A DNA stretch of 64,000 nucleotides from assembly GCF_003634695.1 (NCBI RefSeq), contig NZ_RBWV01000012.1, forward strand, positions 186,001 through 250,000. Direction: 5' to 3'. Numbering within the stretch: position 1 is the first letter of the stretch; every line of letters starts with the position of its first letter. The position numbers and the translations under genes were made by a program. This document shows, one piece after another, positions 25,532 to 35,888 of this stretch. The notes under the pieces are model-generated. The model did no database searches and had not been told where the DNA came from. It saw nothing but the letters and a program-made list of their open reading frames with translations. Source of the stretch: Motilibacter peucedani. Lineage in GTDB: Bacteria; Actinomycetota; Actinomycetes; Motilibacterales; Motilibacteraceae.

Positions 25532-26877
25532 CCACGCTCTGGCTGCTCGTCCTCGCAGCCGTCCTGGTCGTCTCGGCCTTCTCCTTCGCCATGGTCGAGG
25601 CGGCCCTCTCGCGGGTCAGCCGGGTCCACGTCGAGGAGGCGGTGCGCGAGTCGCGCCCCGGCGCCCGGTCCCTGCAGGCGATCGAGCAGGACGCCGCGCG
25701 CTACCTCAACGTCATCACCTTCCTGCGCATCTGCGCGGAGGTGGTCTCGGCCGCCGTCGTCACCTACGCCTCGCTGCGCGCCTTCGGGACCAGCGTGTGG
25801 AGCGTCCTGCTCGCCGCCGCGGTCATGGTCGTCGTGTCGTACGTCGTGGTCGGTGTCTCCCCGCGCACGCTCGGCCGCCAGCACGCCGACTCGGTGGCGC
25901 TCTGGGCAGCGCCCGCCGTCCGCCGCACCGCCCTCCTGCTCGCCCCGCTGACCACGGCGCTGATCCTGCTGGGCAACGCGATCACCCCCGGCAAGGGCTT
26001 CGCCGAGGGCCCGTTCGCCTCCGAGGCCGAGCTCCGCGACCTCGTCGACCTGGCCGAGGAGAACGCGGTCATCGAGGAGGACGAGCGGGCCATGATCCAC
26101 GGCGTCTTCGAGCTCGGGGACACCGTGGTCCGCGAGATCATGGTGCCGCGCAACGACATGGTCTGGATCGAGCGCGGCAAGACCCTGCGACAGGGGCTCA
26201 GCCTCGCGCTGCGCAGCGGCTTCTCGCGCATCCCGGTCGTGGGCGAGGGCGGGCTCGACGACGTCGTGGGCGTGATCTACCTCAAGGACCTCGTGCGCCG
26301 CACGCACGACTACCACGAGGGCGAGTCGACCGAGAAGGTCGACTCGATCATGCGGCCGCCCGCCTTCGTGCCGGAGAGCAAGCCCGTCGACTCGCTGCTG
26401 CGCGAGATGCAGGCCGACCGCACCCACCTCGCGGTGGTGATCGACGAGTACGGCGGCGTCGCAGGCCTCGTGACCATCGAGGACGTGCTCGAGGAGATCG
26501 TCGGCGACATCGCCGACGAGTACGACCGCGGCGTGCCCGAGGTCCAGCGCCTCGACGACCAGCGGCTGCGAGTCAGCGCGCGGCTCAACCTGGGCGACCT
26601 GAGTGAGATCATCGACCTCGACCTCGAGGACGAGGACGTCGACACCGTGGGCGGCCTGCTGGCCAAGCACCTCGGCCGCGTCCCCATCCCTGGGGCTGAG
26701 GTGGAGGTCGAGGGCGTACGGCTGACCGCCGAGGCCTCGCTCGGCCGGCGCAACCGCGTCGGCACCGTGCTCGTCGACCTGCCGGTCCCGGCCGAGGCCG
26801 CCACCGCCACGGACGGCACGGCGGGCGTCGACGCTCCGCCGTCCTCGCACGACTCCCAGGAACAGGTGCACTCGTGA
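25528..26877 (+). CDS. CNNM/CorC-type membrane protein with CBS pair (hemolysin family)
   Basis: A 449-residue protein of the HlyC/CorC (CNNM) family linked to Mg2+/Co2+ export. A DUF21-like membrane domain comes first (WLLVLAAVLVVSAFSFAMVE, then VVTYASLRAF and VLLAAAVMVVVSYVVVGVSP). Two CBS domains follow, with MVPRNDMVWI and HLAVVIDEYGGVAGLVTIED, and a CorC_HlyC domain (VSARLNLGDLSEIIDLDLE). It starts GTG 25528 overlapping the ybeY stop and ends overlapping the next GTG (26874-26877), so the four genes are tightly coupled. Confidence 0.93.
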   Translation: MTTLWLLVLAAVLVVSAFSFAMVEAALSRVSRVHVEEAVRESRPGARSLQAIEQDAARYLNVITFLRICAEVVSAAVVTYASLRAFGTSVWSVLLAAAVMVVVSYVVVGVSPRTLGRQHADSVALWAAPAVRRTALLLAPLTTALILLGNAITPGKGFAEGPFASEAELRDLVDLAEENAVIEEDERAMIHGVFELGDTVVREIMVPRNDMVWIERGKTLRQGLSLALRSGFSRIPVVGEGGLDDVVGVIYLKDLVRRTHDYHEGESTEKVDSIMRPPAFVPESKPVDSLLREMQADRTHLAVVIDEYGGVAGLVTIEDVLEEIVGDIADEYDRGVPEVQRLDDQRLRVSARLNLGDLSEIIDLDLEDEDVDTVGGLLAKHLGRVPIPGAEVEVEGVRLTAEASLGRRNRVGTVLVDLPVPAEAATATDGTAGVDAPPSSHDSQEQVHS

Positions 26878-27230
26878 GCGCAACTCCCACCCTCGAGCCC
26901 GAGGACGCCAAGCTCGTGACCCTCGCCCGGTCCACGCGGGCCCGGCTCGGCCGCCCCGAGGGCGCGGCCGTCCGCGACGGCGACGGGCGCACCTACGCCG
27001 CCGCGACCGTGGCGCTGCCCAGCCTGCGCCTCAGCGCCCTGCAGGCCGCCGTGGCGGCCGCCGTGTCGAGCGGCGCCGGGGTGCTCGAGGCCGCGGTCGT
27101 GGTCACGGAGGCCGAGGCGCTCGGCGCCGAGGACCTGGCCGCGGTCGGCGACCTCGCCGGCCCGGGCTCCGTCGTCCACCGCGTCGGCCCTGACGCCGCT
27201 GTGCGAGAGACCGTGGCGGCCGGCCGGTGA
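26874..27230 (+). CDS. Cytidine deaminase-like protein lacking the zinc site
   Basis: A 118-residue protein that occupies the position called cytidine deaminase in many actinobacterial genomes between the CBS gene and era. It aligns by pattern (KLVTLARSTRARLGRPEGAA, then RTYAAATVALPSLRLSALQA), but the catalytic HAE or CAE and PCxxC zinc motifs of true cytidine deaminases are missing and there is no cysteine at all. It is therefore unlikely to be a deaminase as it stands; a structural or regulatory role is possible. It overlaps both neighbours by 4 nt (GTGA at each end), which argues it is a real, translated gene. Confidence 0.8.
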   Translation: MSATPTLEPEDAKLVTLARSTRARLGRPEGAAVRDGDGRTYAAATVALPSLRLSALQAAVAAAVSSGAGVLEAAVVVTEAEALGAEDLAAVGDLAGPGSVVHRVGPDAAVRETVAAGR

Positions 27231-28144
27231 GCGCCCACCACTCGGGCTTCGCCTGCTTCGTCGGGCGCCCGAACGCCGGCAAGTCGACCCTGACCAACGC
27301 GCTGGTCGGCGAGAAGGTCGCGATCACCTCGAGCCGCCCGCAGACGACCCGCCACGCGGTGCGCGGCGTCGTGCACCGCCCCGACGCCCAGCTGGTGCTC
27401 GTCGACACCCCCGGGCTGCACCGGCCGCGCACCCTGCTCGGCCAGCGGCTCAACGACGTCGTCATGACCACGCTGTCGGAGGTCGACATCGTCGGGCTGT
27501 GCATCCCGGCCGACGAGAAGATCGGCCCCGGTGACCGCTGGATCGCCACCGAGCTCGCGAAGGCCTCGCGCACCACCAAGGTGGCCGTCATCACCAAGAC
27601 CGACGCGGCGCCCAAGAAGCGGATCGCCGAGCAGCTGCTCGACGTGGTGCGCCTGGGCCAGGACGTGGGCATCGAGTGGGCCCACGTCGTGCCCGTCTCC
27701 GCCGTCGCCGACGACCAGGTCGGCCTGCTCGCCGACCTGCTGGTCGAGCTGCTGCCCGAGGGCCCGCCCTACTACCCCGAGGGCGAGCTCACCGACGAGC
27801 CCGAGATCGTCATGGTCGCCGAGCTCATCCGCGAGGCGACGCTCGAAGGCGTCCGCGACGAGCTGCCCCACTCCATCGCGGTCGTCGTCGAGGAGATGGC
27901 CTACCGCGAGGACCGCCCGGAGGACCGCCCCCTGATCGACATCGCGGCCACCGTCTTCGTCGAGCGCCCGAGCCAGAAGGCGATCGTCATCGGCACCAAG
28001 GGCGCGCGCCTGCGCGAGGTCGGGAGCGCGGCCCGCGCCCAGATCGAGGCGCTCTTCGGCAGCGCCGTCTACCTCGACCTCAGGGTGAAGGTCGCCAAGG
28101 ACTGGCAGCGCGACCCGCGCCAGCTCGCACGCCTGGGTTTCTGA
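27227..28144 (+). CDS. era: GTPase Era (ribosome assembly)
   Basis: A 305-residue GTPase that binds the 3' end of 16S rRNA during 30S assembly. G motifs: GRPNAGKST (G1, about 12-20), TTRHAVRG (G2), VDTPGLHRPR (G3), and ITKTDAAP (G4). The C-terminal KH domain has AIVIGTKGARLREVGSAARA and LRVKVAKDWQRDPRQLARLG. The start GTG 27227 overlaps the previous stop. It ends the phoH-era run; the usual follower recO is separated here by a protease, a PNPOx/MocR pair and leuA. Confidence 0.96.
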   Translation: MSAHHSGFACFVGRPNAGKSTLTNALVGEKVAITSSRPQTTRHAVRGVVHRPDAQLVLVDTPGLHRPRTLLGQRLNDVVMTTLSEVDIVGLCIPADEKIGPGDRWIATELAKASRTTKVAVITKTDAAPKKRIAEQLLDVVRLGQDVGIEWAHVVPVSAVADDQVGLLADLLVELLPEGPPYYPEGELTDEPEIVMVAELIREATLEGVRDELPHSIAVVVEEMAYREDRPEDRPLIDIAATVFVERPSQKAIVIGTKGARLREVGSAARAQIEALFGSAVYLDLRVKVAKDWQRDPRQLARLGF

Positions 28145-28311
28145 CCCACGGGCGAACGGGGGCAGAACGGTGCACGACTCGGCGCGCCGGGTGCGTGCTC
28201 TCCGGGGCCTCGTCTGGAACACTGGGGCCCGACCGTCCTCTGGCCCGAGGCGACGACGCCCCACCGGCGAGACCGAAGCGCCTCGACGCGCCACTGATCC
28301 TGGAGTTCTGC

Positions 28312-30393
28312 ATGCCTTTGCGGCCCACCCGCCGTGCGCACCTGCTCGTCGCCGGTCCGTCGGTGGTGGCCCTGGGGCTCCTCGCCGCGGCGCTCCCCGC
28401 GCCCGCCGCCTCCGCCCGCCCGGCAGCGGCGAGCGCCGCCGCGGCCTCGAGCGCGCACTCGGTCTTCGTCTGGTACGACCGCGGCGCCACTGCGCAGGAG
28501 CGCTCGCTCGCGCTCGGGGCCGTGCGTGCGAGCGCACCCTCGGGCGCCTCCTCCTCGGTGCCCGTGACGGAGTCCGTGCCGGTGCCCGCCGGCAGCTCGG
28601 CCGAAGCGGTCGCCGAGTCGCTGCGCGGGGAGCCGGGCGTCCGCTTCGCGATCCCCGACCTGCCGATCCACCGGGAGGCGCTCGCGCCCGACGCGCTGAC
28701 GGCCGGGCTCCAGTGGGGCCTGCGCAACGACGGCCAGGTGGTCCGCGACGACGACCTCGGCATCGCGCTGCGCGGCGTGCCCAACACCGACATCGACGGC
28801 CCCGAGGCGTGGAAGACCACGACCGGCACCCGCTCGACGCTGGTCGGCGTCATCGACTCCGGCATCGACATCACCCACCCCGACCTCGCGCCGGCGATCT
28901 GGACCAACCCGAGGCCGGTGGCGCTCGACCCGTCGAAGCCGAAGGAGAAGGACCTCCACGGCTGGGACTTCTGCCACTCGGACGGCTCGGTCTACGACCC
29001 GACCGAGTACTTCGACGACGGCGGCACCCGCGAGCTCAACGACCTGCACGGCACCCACGTCGCCGGCACGATCGCCGCCGCGAACGACGGCTCCGGCTCG
29101 GTCGGCGCGGCGCCCGGTGTCACGATCGTGCCGCTGAAGGTCTTCGGCGTGAAGGCCGACGGCTCCGACTGCACCTCCGACGGCATCTTCCAGGCGCTCG
29201 TCTACGCCGCCCTCCACGGCGTCGACGTGGTCAACGCCAGCTGGAGCATCGAGGCGGCCGACGCCTCCGACCGCGCAGAGATCGACGACCTGTTCACCGC
29301 GCTCGGCACCGAGTACGGCATGGTCATCGTCGCGGCGGCCGGCAACGGCGTCGTCGACTCCCACGGGGTCGACGTGCCCGTCGACATCGACCAGGCGCTC
29401 GCCGACGAGGCGGCCGGCCGGCGCGGCGTCGAGGTGCCCTACCCCGCGGCGTCCCGTGCCCCCAACGTCATCACCGTCGGCGCGGTCGACAGCCGCGGAC
29501 GGCTGGCGCCGTTCTCCAACTACGGCCACCACACGGTCGACGTGCTGGCCCCCGGGGTCTCGATCTGGAGCACGGTCCCAGGCGCGCTGAGCAAGGGCGA
29601 CTACTCGAAGGCCTACGGCTTCCTCTCGGGCACCTCGATGGCGACGCCGCACGTCACGGCCGAGGCCGCGCTGCTGCGCAGCTCGGGCACGCTGCCGGCC
29701 GACGAGATCGTGCGCCGCATCGAGACCAACGGCAAGCCGCTGCGCGCGCTCCCGCCGCTGGTCACGCTGACCAACGACATGGCAGACCCCTACCGCGCGC
29801 TGCGCCCGGCGAGCGCCATCCGCGTGACCGTCGCGCCGCCCTCGGTGCGCACGTCGGGCCAGTCGCTGGTGACCGCGACGCTGAGCGACGGCGTGAGCTG
29901 GAAGCCACGCGCCCGCCAGCTCGTCACCCCCTGCTTCCGCATCCGCGGCACGAGCACCTGGAGCTGCGCGCGGGCCGTGCGCACCGACGCGTCGGGCCGC
30001 GCAGCCGTACGCGTGCGCCCCGGTTCCACGCTCGACGTCCAGTGGCGCTTCCGCGGCGTCACGGGCGCGCCGGCGGTCAGCAGCGACGTGGTCGTCGTCG
30101 GCGTCACCCGCGGGGTCTCGCTGAGCATCAAGCCCTCGTCGGTGCGCCAGGGCCAGCCCCTTCGTGCGACCGGCCGGGTCACCGACACCGGCTCGGGCGC
30201 CCAGGTGCTGCTGCAGCGCTTCGAGGGCGAGCGCTGGCGGACCCTGCTCATCGGCACCACCCGCAGCGACGGCAGCTTCGGCTTCACCGCCCGCCTCTCG
30301 CTGCAGGGCACCTGGAAGCTGCGGGCCTACGTGCCGGCGGGCGACGGGTTCACCCACTCGGCCAGCAGCCCGCGGGCGCTGCGCGTCCGCTGA
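28312..30393 (+). CDS. Secreted S8 subtilisin-like protease with C-terminal beta domains
   Basis: A 693-residue serine peptidase. ATG 28312 has GGAG 7 nt upstream; a signal peptide ends about residue 32. A propeptide-like part (FVWYDRGATAQERSLALGAV) follows. The triad is Asp in GVIDSGIDITHPDL, His in DLHGTHVAGTIAA and Ser in SGTSMATPHVTAEA, with the oxyanion Asn in AAAGNGVV. The last 190 residues form two repeat-like beta domains (VTVAPPSVRTSGQ and LSIKPSSVRQGQPL each start one), probably wall- or substrate-binding. It differs from the W-rich protease at 3477. It overlaps the convergent PNPOx gene by 44 nt at its 3' end. Confidence 0.92.
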   Translation: MPLRPTRRAHLLVAGPSVVALGLLAAALPAPAASARPAAASAAAASSAHSVFVWYDRGATAQERSLALGAVRASAPSGASSSVPVTESVPVPAGSSAEAVAESLRGEPGVRFAIPDLPIHREALAPDALTAGLQWGLRNDGQVVRDDDLGIALRGVPNTDIDGPEAWKTTTGTRSTLVGVIDSGIDITHPDLAPAIWTNPRPVALDPSKPKEKDLHGWDFCHSDGSVYDPTEYFDDGGTRELNDLHGTHVAGTIAAANDGSGSVGAAPGVTIVPLKVFGVKADGSDCTSDGIFQALVYAALHGVDVVNASWSIEAADASDRAEIDDLFTALGTEYGMVIVAAAGNGVVDSHGVDVPVDIDQALADEAAGRRGVEVPYPAASRAPNVITVGAVDSRGRLAPFSNYGHHTVDVLAPGVSIWSTVPGALSKGDYSKAYGFLSGTSMATPHVTAEAALLRSSGTLPADEIVRRIETNGKPLRALPPLVTLTNDMADPYRALRPASAIRVTVAPPSVRTSGQSLVTATLSDGVSWKPRARQLVTPCFRIRGTSTWSCARAVRTDASGRAAVRVRPGSTLDVQWRFRGVTGAPAVSSDVVVVGVTRGVSLSIKPSSVRQGQPLRATGRVTDTGSGAQVLLQRFEGERWRTLLIGTTRSDGSFGFTARLSLQGTWKLRAYVPAGDGFTHSASSPRALRVR

Positions 30394-31000
30394 CGCCGGC
30401 GTCGGGCTGCGGCTCGCCGGCGACCACGGCGAGCGGCACGACCCCGGCCCAGAAGGGCAGGGCCAGGTCCTCGGCGTCGTCGACGACGCCGTGGAGCCGG
30501 GCCTTGTGGTCGACCTGGTCCATCGAGAGCGCCAGCACCGCGGTGGACGCGAGCTCCTTGCTGCTGGCCGGCCGGCACTGCGCCGACCGGCCGGCGGCCA
30601 CCGCGTCGACGAGCACGTCGAACGCCACCCGCTTGGCGTGCTCGTCGGTCACGGTGCTGAGCTCGCCGTGCACCACGACCGAGCGGAACTGCAGGCTGTG
30701 GTGCACCGCCGCGCGGGCCAGCACCAGTCCCTCGACCGAGGTGACGCTGAACGACGCCGGCAGCGGCCCGCCGCGGGTGCGCAGCGCCGTGCCCGCACCG
30801 GTCGAGCCGTGCAGGTAGACCACGTCGCCCACCCGCGCGTACATCATCGGCACCGCGTGCGGCCGCCCGCCCGCGCTGACGTAGGCCAGGTGGCCGACCA
30901 GCTGCGAGTCGAGGAAGGCGCGGGCCTCGTCGTCCGGGCGGTAGCGGTCGAGCTTGCGGTGCGGCCGGGGAGTGTCTGCACTAGTGCAATGAGCGGTCAT
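30350..31000 (-). CDS. PNPOx-like FMN-binding protein
   Basis: A 216-residue protein of the pyridoxamine 5'-phosphate oxidase-like split-barrel group. It has LVGHLAYVSAGGRPHAVPMM, VVYLHGSTGAG, and FSVTSVEGLVLARAAVHHSL with FRSVVVHG, the FMN-binding pattern of PF12900-type proteins. The real enzyme activity is not clear; flavin-dependent reduction is possible. It is divergent from a MocR-type regulator with only 19 bp between the two starts. ATG 31000 lacks a ribosome site, but TATCGT lies 8 nt upstream, so a leaderless message is likely. Its C-terminal 15 residues overlap the 3' end of the convergent protease gene. Confidence 0.88.
   Translation of the reverse strand: MTAHCTSADTPRPHRKLDRYRPDDEARAFLDSQLVGHLAYVSAGGRPHAVPMMYARVGDVVYLHGSTGAGTALRTRGGPLPASFSVTSVEGLVLARAAVHHSLQFRSVVVHGELSTVTDEHAKRVAFDVLVDAVAAGRSAQCRPASSKELASTAVLALSMDQVDHKARLHGVVDDAEDLALPFWAGVVPLAVVAGEPQPDAGVSGRAAPAGCWPSG
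30977..30988. promoter_or_regulatory. Perfect palindrome at the MocR/PNPOx promoters
   Basis: TGCACTAGTGCA is a perfect 12-bp palindrome located 12 bp inside the PNPOx coding start and 19 bp upstream of the MocR -10 box. It overlaps the likely -35 zone of the MocR promoter, a good place for an operator. Binding by the MocR protein is inference. Confidence 0.5.
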
Positions 31001-31006
31001 GGCTAG

Positions 31007-31014
31007 TACGATAG
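31007..31014. promoter_or_regulatory. Overlapping divergent -10 boxes for MocR and PNPOx genes
   Basis: TACGAT on the plus strand (31007-31012) ends 7 nt before ATG 31020. TATCGT on the minus strand (31014-31009) ends 8 nt before ATG 31000. Both fit TAnnnT and share four base pairs, so only one could be opened at a time and both messages would be leaderless. Confidence 0.6.
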
Positions 31015-31019
31015 GGCCC

Positions 31020-32357
31020 ATGACTGTCGACGTCGACCGCATTGCCGAGCTGCTGCGTGCGCCCGGCGCGGCCGGCATCGCCGAGCGTCTCGAGCAGGCG
31101 GTGCGCGAAGGCTCGCTCGCCGCCGGGCAGCAGCTGCCCCCGATCCGGACGCTGGCCGGCCTGGTCGGGGTAGACGCCAACACTGTCGCGGCCGCCTACC
31201 GCGCGGCGCGCGAGCGCGGCCTCGTCGAGACCGCCGGGCGGGCCGGCACCCGGGTGCGTGCGCGCCCGCCCGTGGCGTCCCGCGGCTCCCTCGGGCTCGG
31301 CGCGCTGCCCCCCGGGGTGGTCGACCTGACCCAGGGCGGCCCCGACCCGGCGCTGCTCCCGCCGCTCGAGCTGCCTGCTAGGGGCACAGTGTCCGAGGGC
31401 TACCCGCACGGACGGTCGTCCCGGCTGCTGACTGCGCTCGAGCAGGTCGCGCGCCGGCGGTTAGACGCCGTGGGCGTGCCGGCGGACCACCTGGTGGCGG
31501 CCTCCGGCGCCCTCGACGGGATCGAGCGCGTCCTGCTCGCCCACCTGCGCCCGGGCGACCGGCTGGCCGTCGAGGACCCCGGCTGGGCGAACGTGCTCGA
31601 CCTGGCCGGCGCGCTCGGGCTAGTCGCCGAGCCGCTCGAGTGCGACGACGACGGGCCCGTGCCGGGCTCGCTCGCGGCCGCCCTGGCCACTGGCGCCCGC
31701 GGCGTCGTGGTCACGGCCCGCGCCCACAACCCGACCGGAGCGGCCGTCAGCGCCGAGCGGGCGGGGGAGCTGCGTACCCTGCTCGCCGGCCGGCCCGGCA
31801 CGCTGGTCGTCGAGGACGACCACGGCGCCGACCTGACGGCGCTGCCGCTCGCGACGCTGGCCGGCGCGACCGAGCACTGGGCCCACCTGCGGTCCGCGTC
31901 CAAGGCCTACGGGCCCGACCTGCGCTGCGCGGTCATGGCCGCCGACGAGACGACCGCCGCACGCGTCGAGGGGCGCTTCCGGCTCGGGCAGGGCTGGGTC
32001 AGCCTGCTGCTGCAGGGTGCGACCGCCGCCGCGTGGGAGCGCCACGCCGACGCGGCGCACGCCGCCGGCCGGGTCTACGACGAGCGCCGCGAGGCACTCC
32101 GGTCGGCGCTGCGCGAGCGAGGCGTCGCGTCGCACGGCCGCACGGGCCTCAACGTCTGGGTGCCGGTGCGCGACGAGGCCACGGCGCTCGCCGGCACGCT
32201 CGCCGGCGGCTACGCAGTGGCGCCCGGCGCCCGCTACCGCCAGCGCAGCGCGCCGGCGGTCCGCATCACCACCGCGTGCCTGCCCGTCGAGCGGGCCCCC
32301 GACGTGGCGGCGGCGCTGGCGTCCGCGCTCGAGGGCTCCGGCGCGTACGGCGTGTGA
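31020..32357 (+). CDS. MocR-type regulator (GntR helix-turn-helix fused to aminotransferase)
   Basis: A 445-residue fusion. The N-terminal GntR winged helix has LEQAVREGSLAAGQQLPPIR and ANTVAAAYRAARERGLVETA. A fold-type I aminotransferase domain follows (VAASGALDGIERVLLAHLRP, AHNPTGAAVS, VEDDHGADL and RSASKAYGPDLRCAVM with the pyridoxal-phosphate lysine in SASKAYGPDLR). MocR proteins usually use pyridoxal phosphate to control vitamin B6 or amino acid genes. The divergent PNPOx-like gene is the obvious target. ATG 31020 is preferred over ATG 30999, which would read through the promoter region. TACGAT ends 7 nt upstream. Confidence 0.91.
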   Translation: MTVDVDRIAELLRAPGAAGIAERLEQAVREGSLAAGQQLPPIRTLAGLVGVDANTVAAAYRAARERGLVETAGRAGTRVRARPPVASRGSLGLGALPPGVVDLTQGGPDPALLPPLELPARGTVSEGYPHGRSSRLLTALEQVARRRLDAVGVPADHLVAASGALDGIERVLLAHLRPGDRLAVEDPGWANVLDLAGALGLVAEPLECDDDGPVPGSLAAALATGARGVVVTARAHNPTGAAVSAERAGELRTLLAGRPGTLVVEDDHGADLTALPLATLAGATEHWAHLRSASKAYGPDLRCAVMAADETTAARVEGRFRLGQGWVSLLLQGATAAAWERHADAAHAAGRVYDERREALRSALRERGVASHGRTGLNVWVPVRDEATALAGTLAGGYAVAPGARYRQRSAPAVRITTACLPVERAPDVAAALASALEGSGAYGV

Positions 32358-34238
<1,881 letters not shown>

Positions 34239-34247
34239 CCCACGACA

Positions 34248-34290
34248 TCGTGGTGCCTGGTCGTCGCTATGGGGCAACCAGGCACCACGA
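34248..34290. terminator. 14-bp perfect hairpin after leuA
   Basis: TCGTGGTGCCTGGT (34248-34261) pairs with ACCAGGCACCACGA (34277-34290) around a 15-nt loop, starting 10 nt after the leuA stop. It has no T-tract. A transcription end for leuA is the simplest reading; a palindromic repeat element is the alternative. Confidence 0.6.
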
Positions 34291-34350
34291 CGCCGTGGAG
34301 GACCGTGTGACGCGCGGCGGTTCGGACACAACGGCTCCGGTTGGGCGTGA

Positions 34351-34356
34351 CAGCAT
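34351..34356 (+). promoter_or_regulatory. Candidate -10 box of recO (leaderless)
   Basis: CAGCAT, one base from TAGCAT, ends 6 nt before GTG 34363; no ribosome site lies between. The same C-first variant precedes dusB and the sigma-70 gene. Confidence 0.4.
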
Positions 34357-34362
34357 GGGGGT

Positions 34363-35094
34363 GTGGGTCTCTACCGTGACGAGGGCGTCGTGCTGCGCAC
34401 CCAGAAGCTGGGCGAGGCCGACCGCATCGTCACGATCCTGACCCGCGGCACCGGCCGCATCCGCGCGGTGGCCAAGGGCGTGCGCCGCACCAGCTCGAAG
34501 TTCGGCGCGCGGCTCGAGCCCTTCATGCACGTCGACCTGCAGCTGCACACGGGCCGTACGTTCGACATCGTCACGCAGGTCGAGACCCTCACGCCGTTCG
34601 CCAGCGCGGTGAGCGGCGACTACGGCCGCTACACAGCCGGCACCGCGATGCTCGAGGCGGTCGAGCGGCTCACCGACGCCGAGCGCGAGCCCTCGGTGCA
34701 GCACTACCTGCTGCTCGTCGGCGCCCTGCGCGCGCTCGCCGCCGGGGAGCACGACCCCGGTCTCGTGCTCGACGCGTTCCTGCTGCGCGCGCTCTCGGTC
34801 GCCGGCTGGGCGCCGAGCTTCGAGGCGTGCGCGCGCTGCGGCGAGGTCGGGCCGCACGGCGCGTTCGCCGTCGCCGCAGGCGGCTCGGTGTGCCCCGACT
34901 GCCGCCCGGTCGGCGCGGCGTCGCCGTCGCCCGCGACCCTCGAACTGCTCGGCGCGCTGCTCACGGGCGACTGGGCGGTCGCCGACTCCGCCGACGACCG
35001 CAGCCGGCGCGAGGGGCACGGGCTGACCGCCGCGTACCTCAACTGGCACCTCGAGCGCGGCCTGCGCTCGCTGCCGCTCGTGGAGCGGGTGTGA
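34363..35094 (+). CDS. recO: DNA repair protein RecO
   Basis: A 243-residue mediator that loads RecA on single-stranded DNA with RecF and RecR. The OB-fold N-terminus reads [20 protein letters not shown] with [20 protein letters not shown]; the helical C-terminal part has a zinc-type CARCG and CPDCRP pair near residues 157 and 179. The start GTG 34363 gives the standard beginning and is probably leaderless. Its TGA overlaps the GTG of uppS (35091-35094). Confidence 0.94.
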   Translation: MGLYRDEGVVLRTQKLGEADRIVTILTRGTGRIRAVAKGVRRTSSKFGARLEPFMHVDLQLHTGRTFDIVTQVETLTPFASAVSGDYGRYTAGTAMLEAVERLTDAEREPSVQHYLLLVGALRALAAGEHDPGLVLDAFLLRALSVAGWAPSFEACARCGEVGPHGAFAVAAGGSVCPDCRPVGAASPSPATLELLGALLTGDWAVADSADDRSRREGHGLTAAYLNWHLERGLRSLPLVERV

Positions 35095-35885
35095 GGCGTA
35101 CGCCGTCGCCGCCCCCGCCGCACCCGTCGGGAGCCCGGCCCCCTGCCGTCCCGCGTGAGTTCGTGCCGCGCCACGTCGCCGTGGTGATGGACGGCAACGG
35201 GCGCTGGGCCAAGCAGCGCGGGCTGCCCCGCACCAAGGGCCACGAGGCGGGCGAGGCGAGCCTGTTCGACGTCGTCTGCGGCGCGATCGAGATCGGCGTG
35301 ACGCACGTGTCGGCCTACGCCTTCTCGACCGAGAACTGGCGGCGCAGCCCCGACGAGGTGCGCTTCCTCATGCAGTTCAACCGCGACGTGATCCGCCGGC
35401 GGCGCGACGAGATGGACGCCATGGGCGTCCGGGTCCGGTGGGCCGGGCGGCGCCCGCGGCTGTGGAAGAGCGTGATCTCCGAGCTGGAGGTCGCCGAGGC
35501 GCAGACCGCGTCCAACACGACGCTGACGTTGACGATGTGCGTCAACTACGGCGGCCGGGCCGAGATCGCCGACGCGGCCAAGGCCCTGGCGCTCGAGGTC
35601 GCGGCCGGGCGGGTCGACCCGCGCAAGATCGACGAGAAGGTGCTGGCGCGCTACCTCGACGAGCCCGACATGCCCGACGTCGACCTGTTCGTGCGCTCGA
35701 GCGGCGAGCAGCGCACGTCGAACTTCCTGATCTGGCAGTCGGCCTACGCCGAGCTGGTGTTCGCCGACACGCTGTGGCCCGACTTCGACCGTCGCCACCT
35801 GTGGGCGGCGATCGAGGAGTACGCGCGTCGTGACCGCCGCTACGGCGGTGCACTGCCCAACGCGCTGCCGGGGTCGGCGTCCTAG
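35091..35885 (+). CDS. uppS: Isoprenyl (undecaprenyl-type) diphosphate synthase
   Basis: A 264-residue cis-prenyltransferase that makes the polyprenyl carrier for cell-wall synthesis. Motifs: [20 protein letters not shown] (catalytic Asp), [20 protein letters not shown] (then the conserved FLM), and [20 protein letters not shown] with [17 protein letters not shown] 35091 overlaps recO by 4 nt; the first 25 residues ([20 protein letters not shown]) are a variable Pro-rich extension. The recO-uppS coupling is the usual actinobacterial one. Confidence 0.96.
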   Translation: MRRTPSPPPPHPSGARPPAVPREFVPRHVAVVMDGNGRWAKQRGLPRTKGHEAGEASLFDVVCGAIEIGVTHVSAYAFSTENWRRSPDEVRFLMQFNRDVIRRRRDEMDAMGVRVRWAGRRPRLWKSVISELEVAEAQTASNTTLTLTMCVNYGGRAEIADAAKALALEVAAGRVDPRKIDEKVLARYLDEPDMPDVDLFVRSSGEQRTSNFLIWQSAYAELVFADTLWPDFDRRHLWAAIEEYARRDRRYGGALPNALPGSAS

Positions 35886-35888
35886 GGC

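Noticed and set aside
26874-27230. Functional cytidine deaminase
   Set aside because: The zinc ligands and catalytic Glu motif are absent, so only a deaminase-like label is kept.
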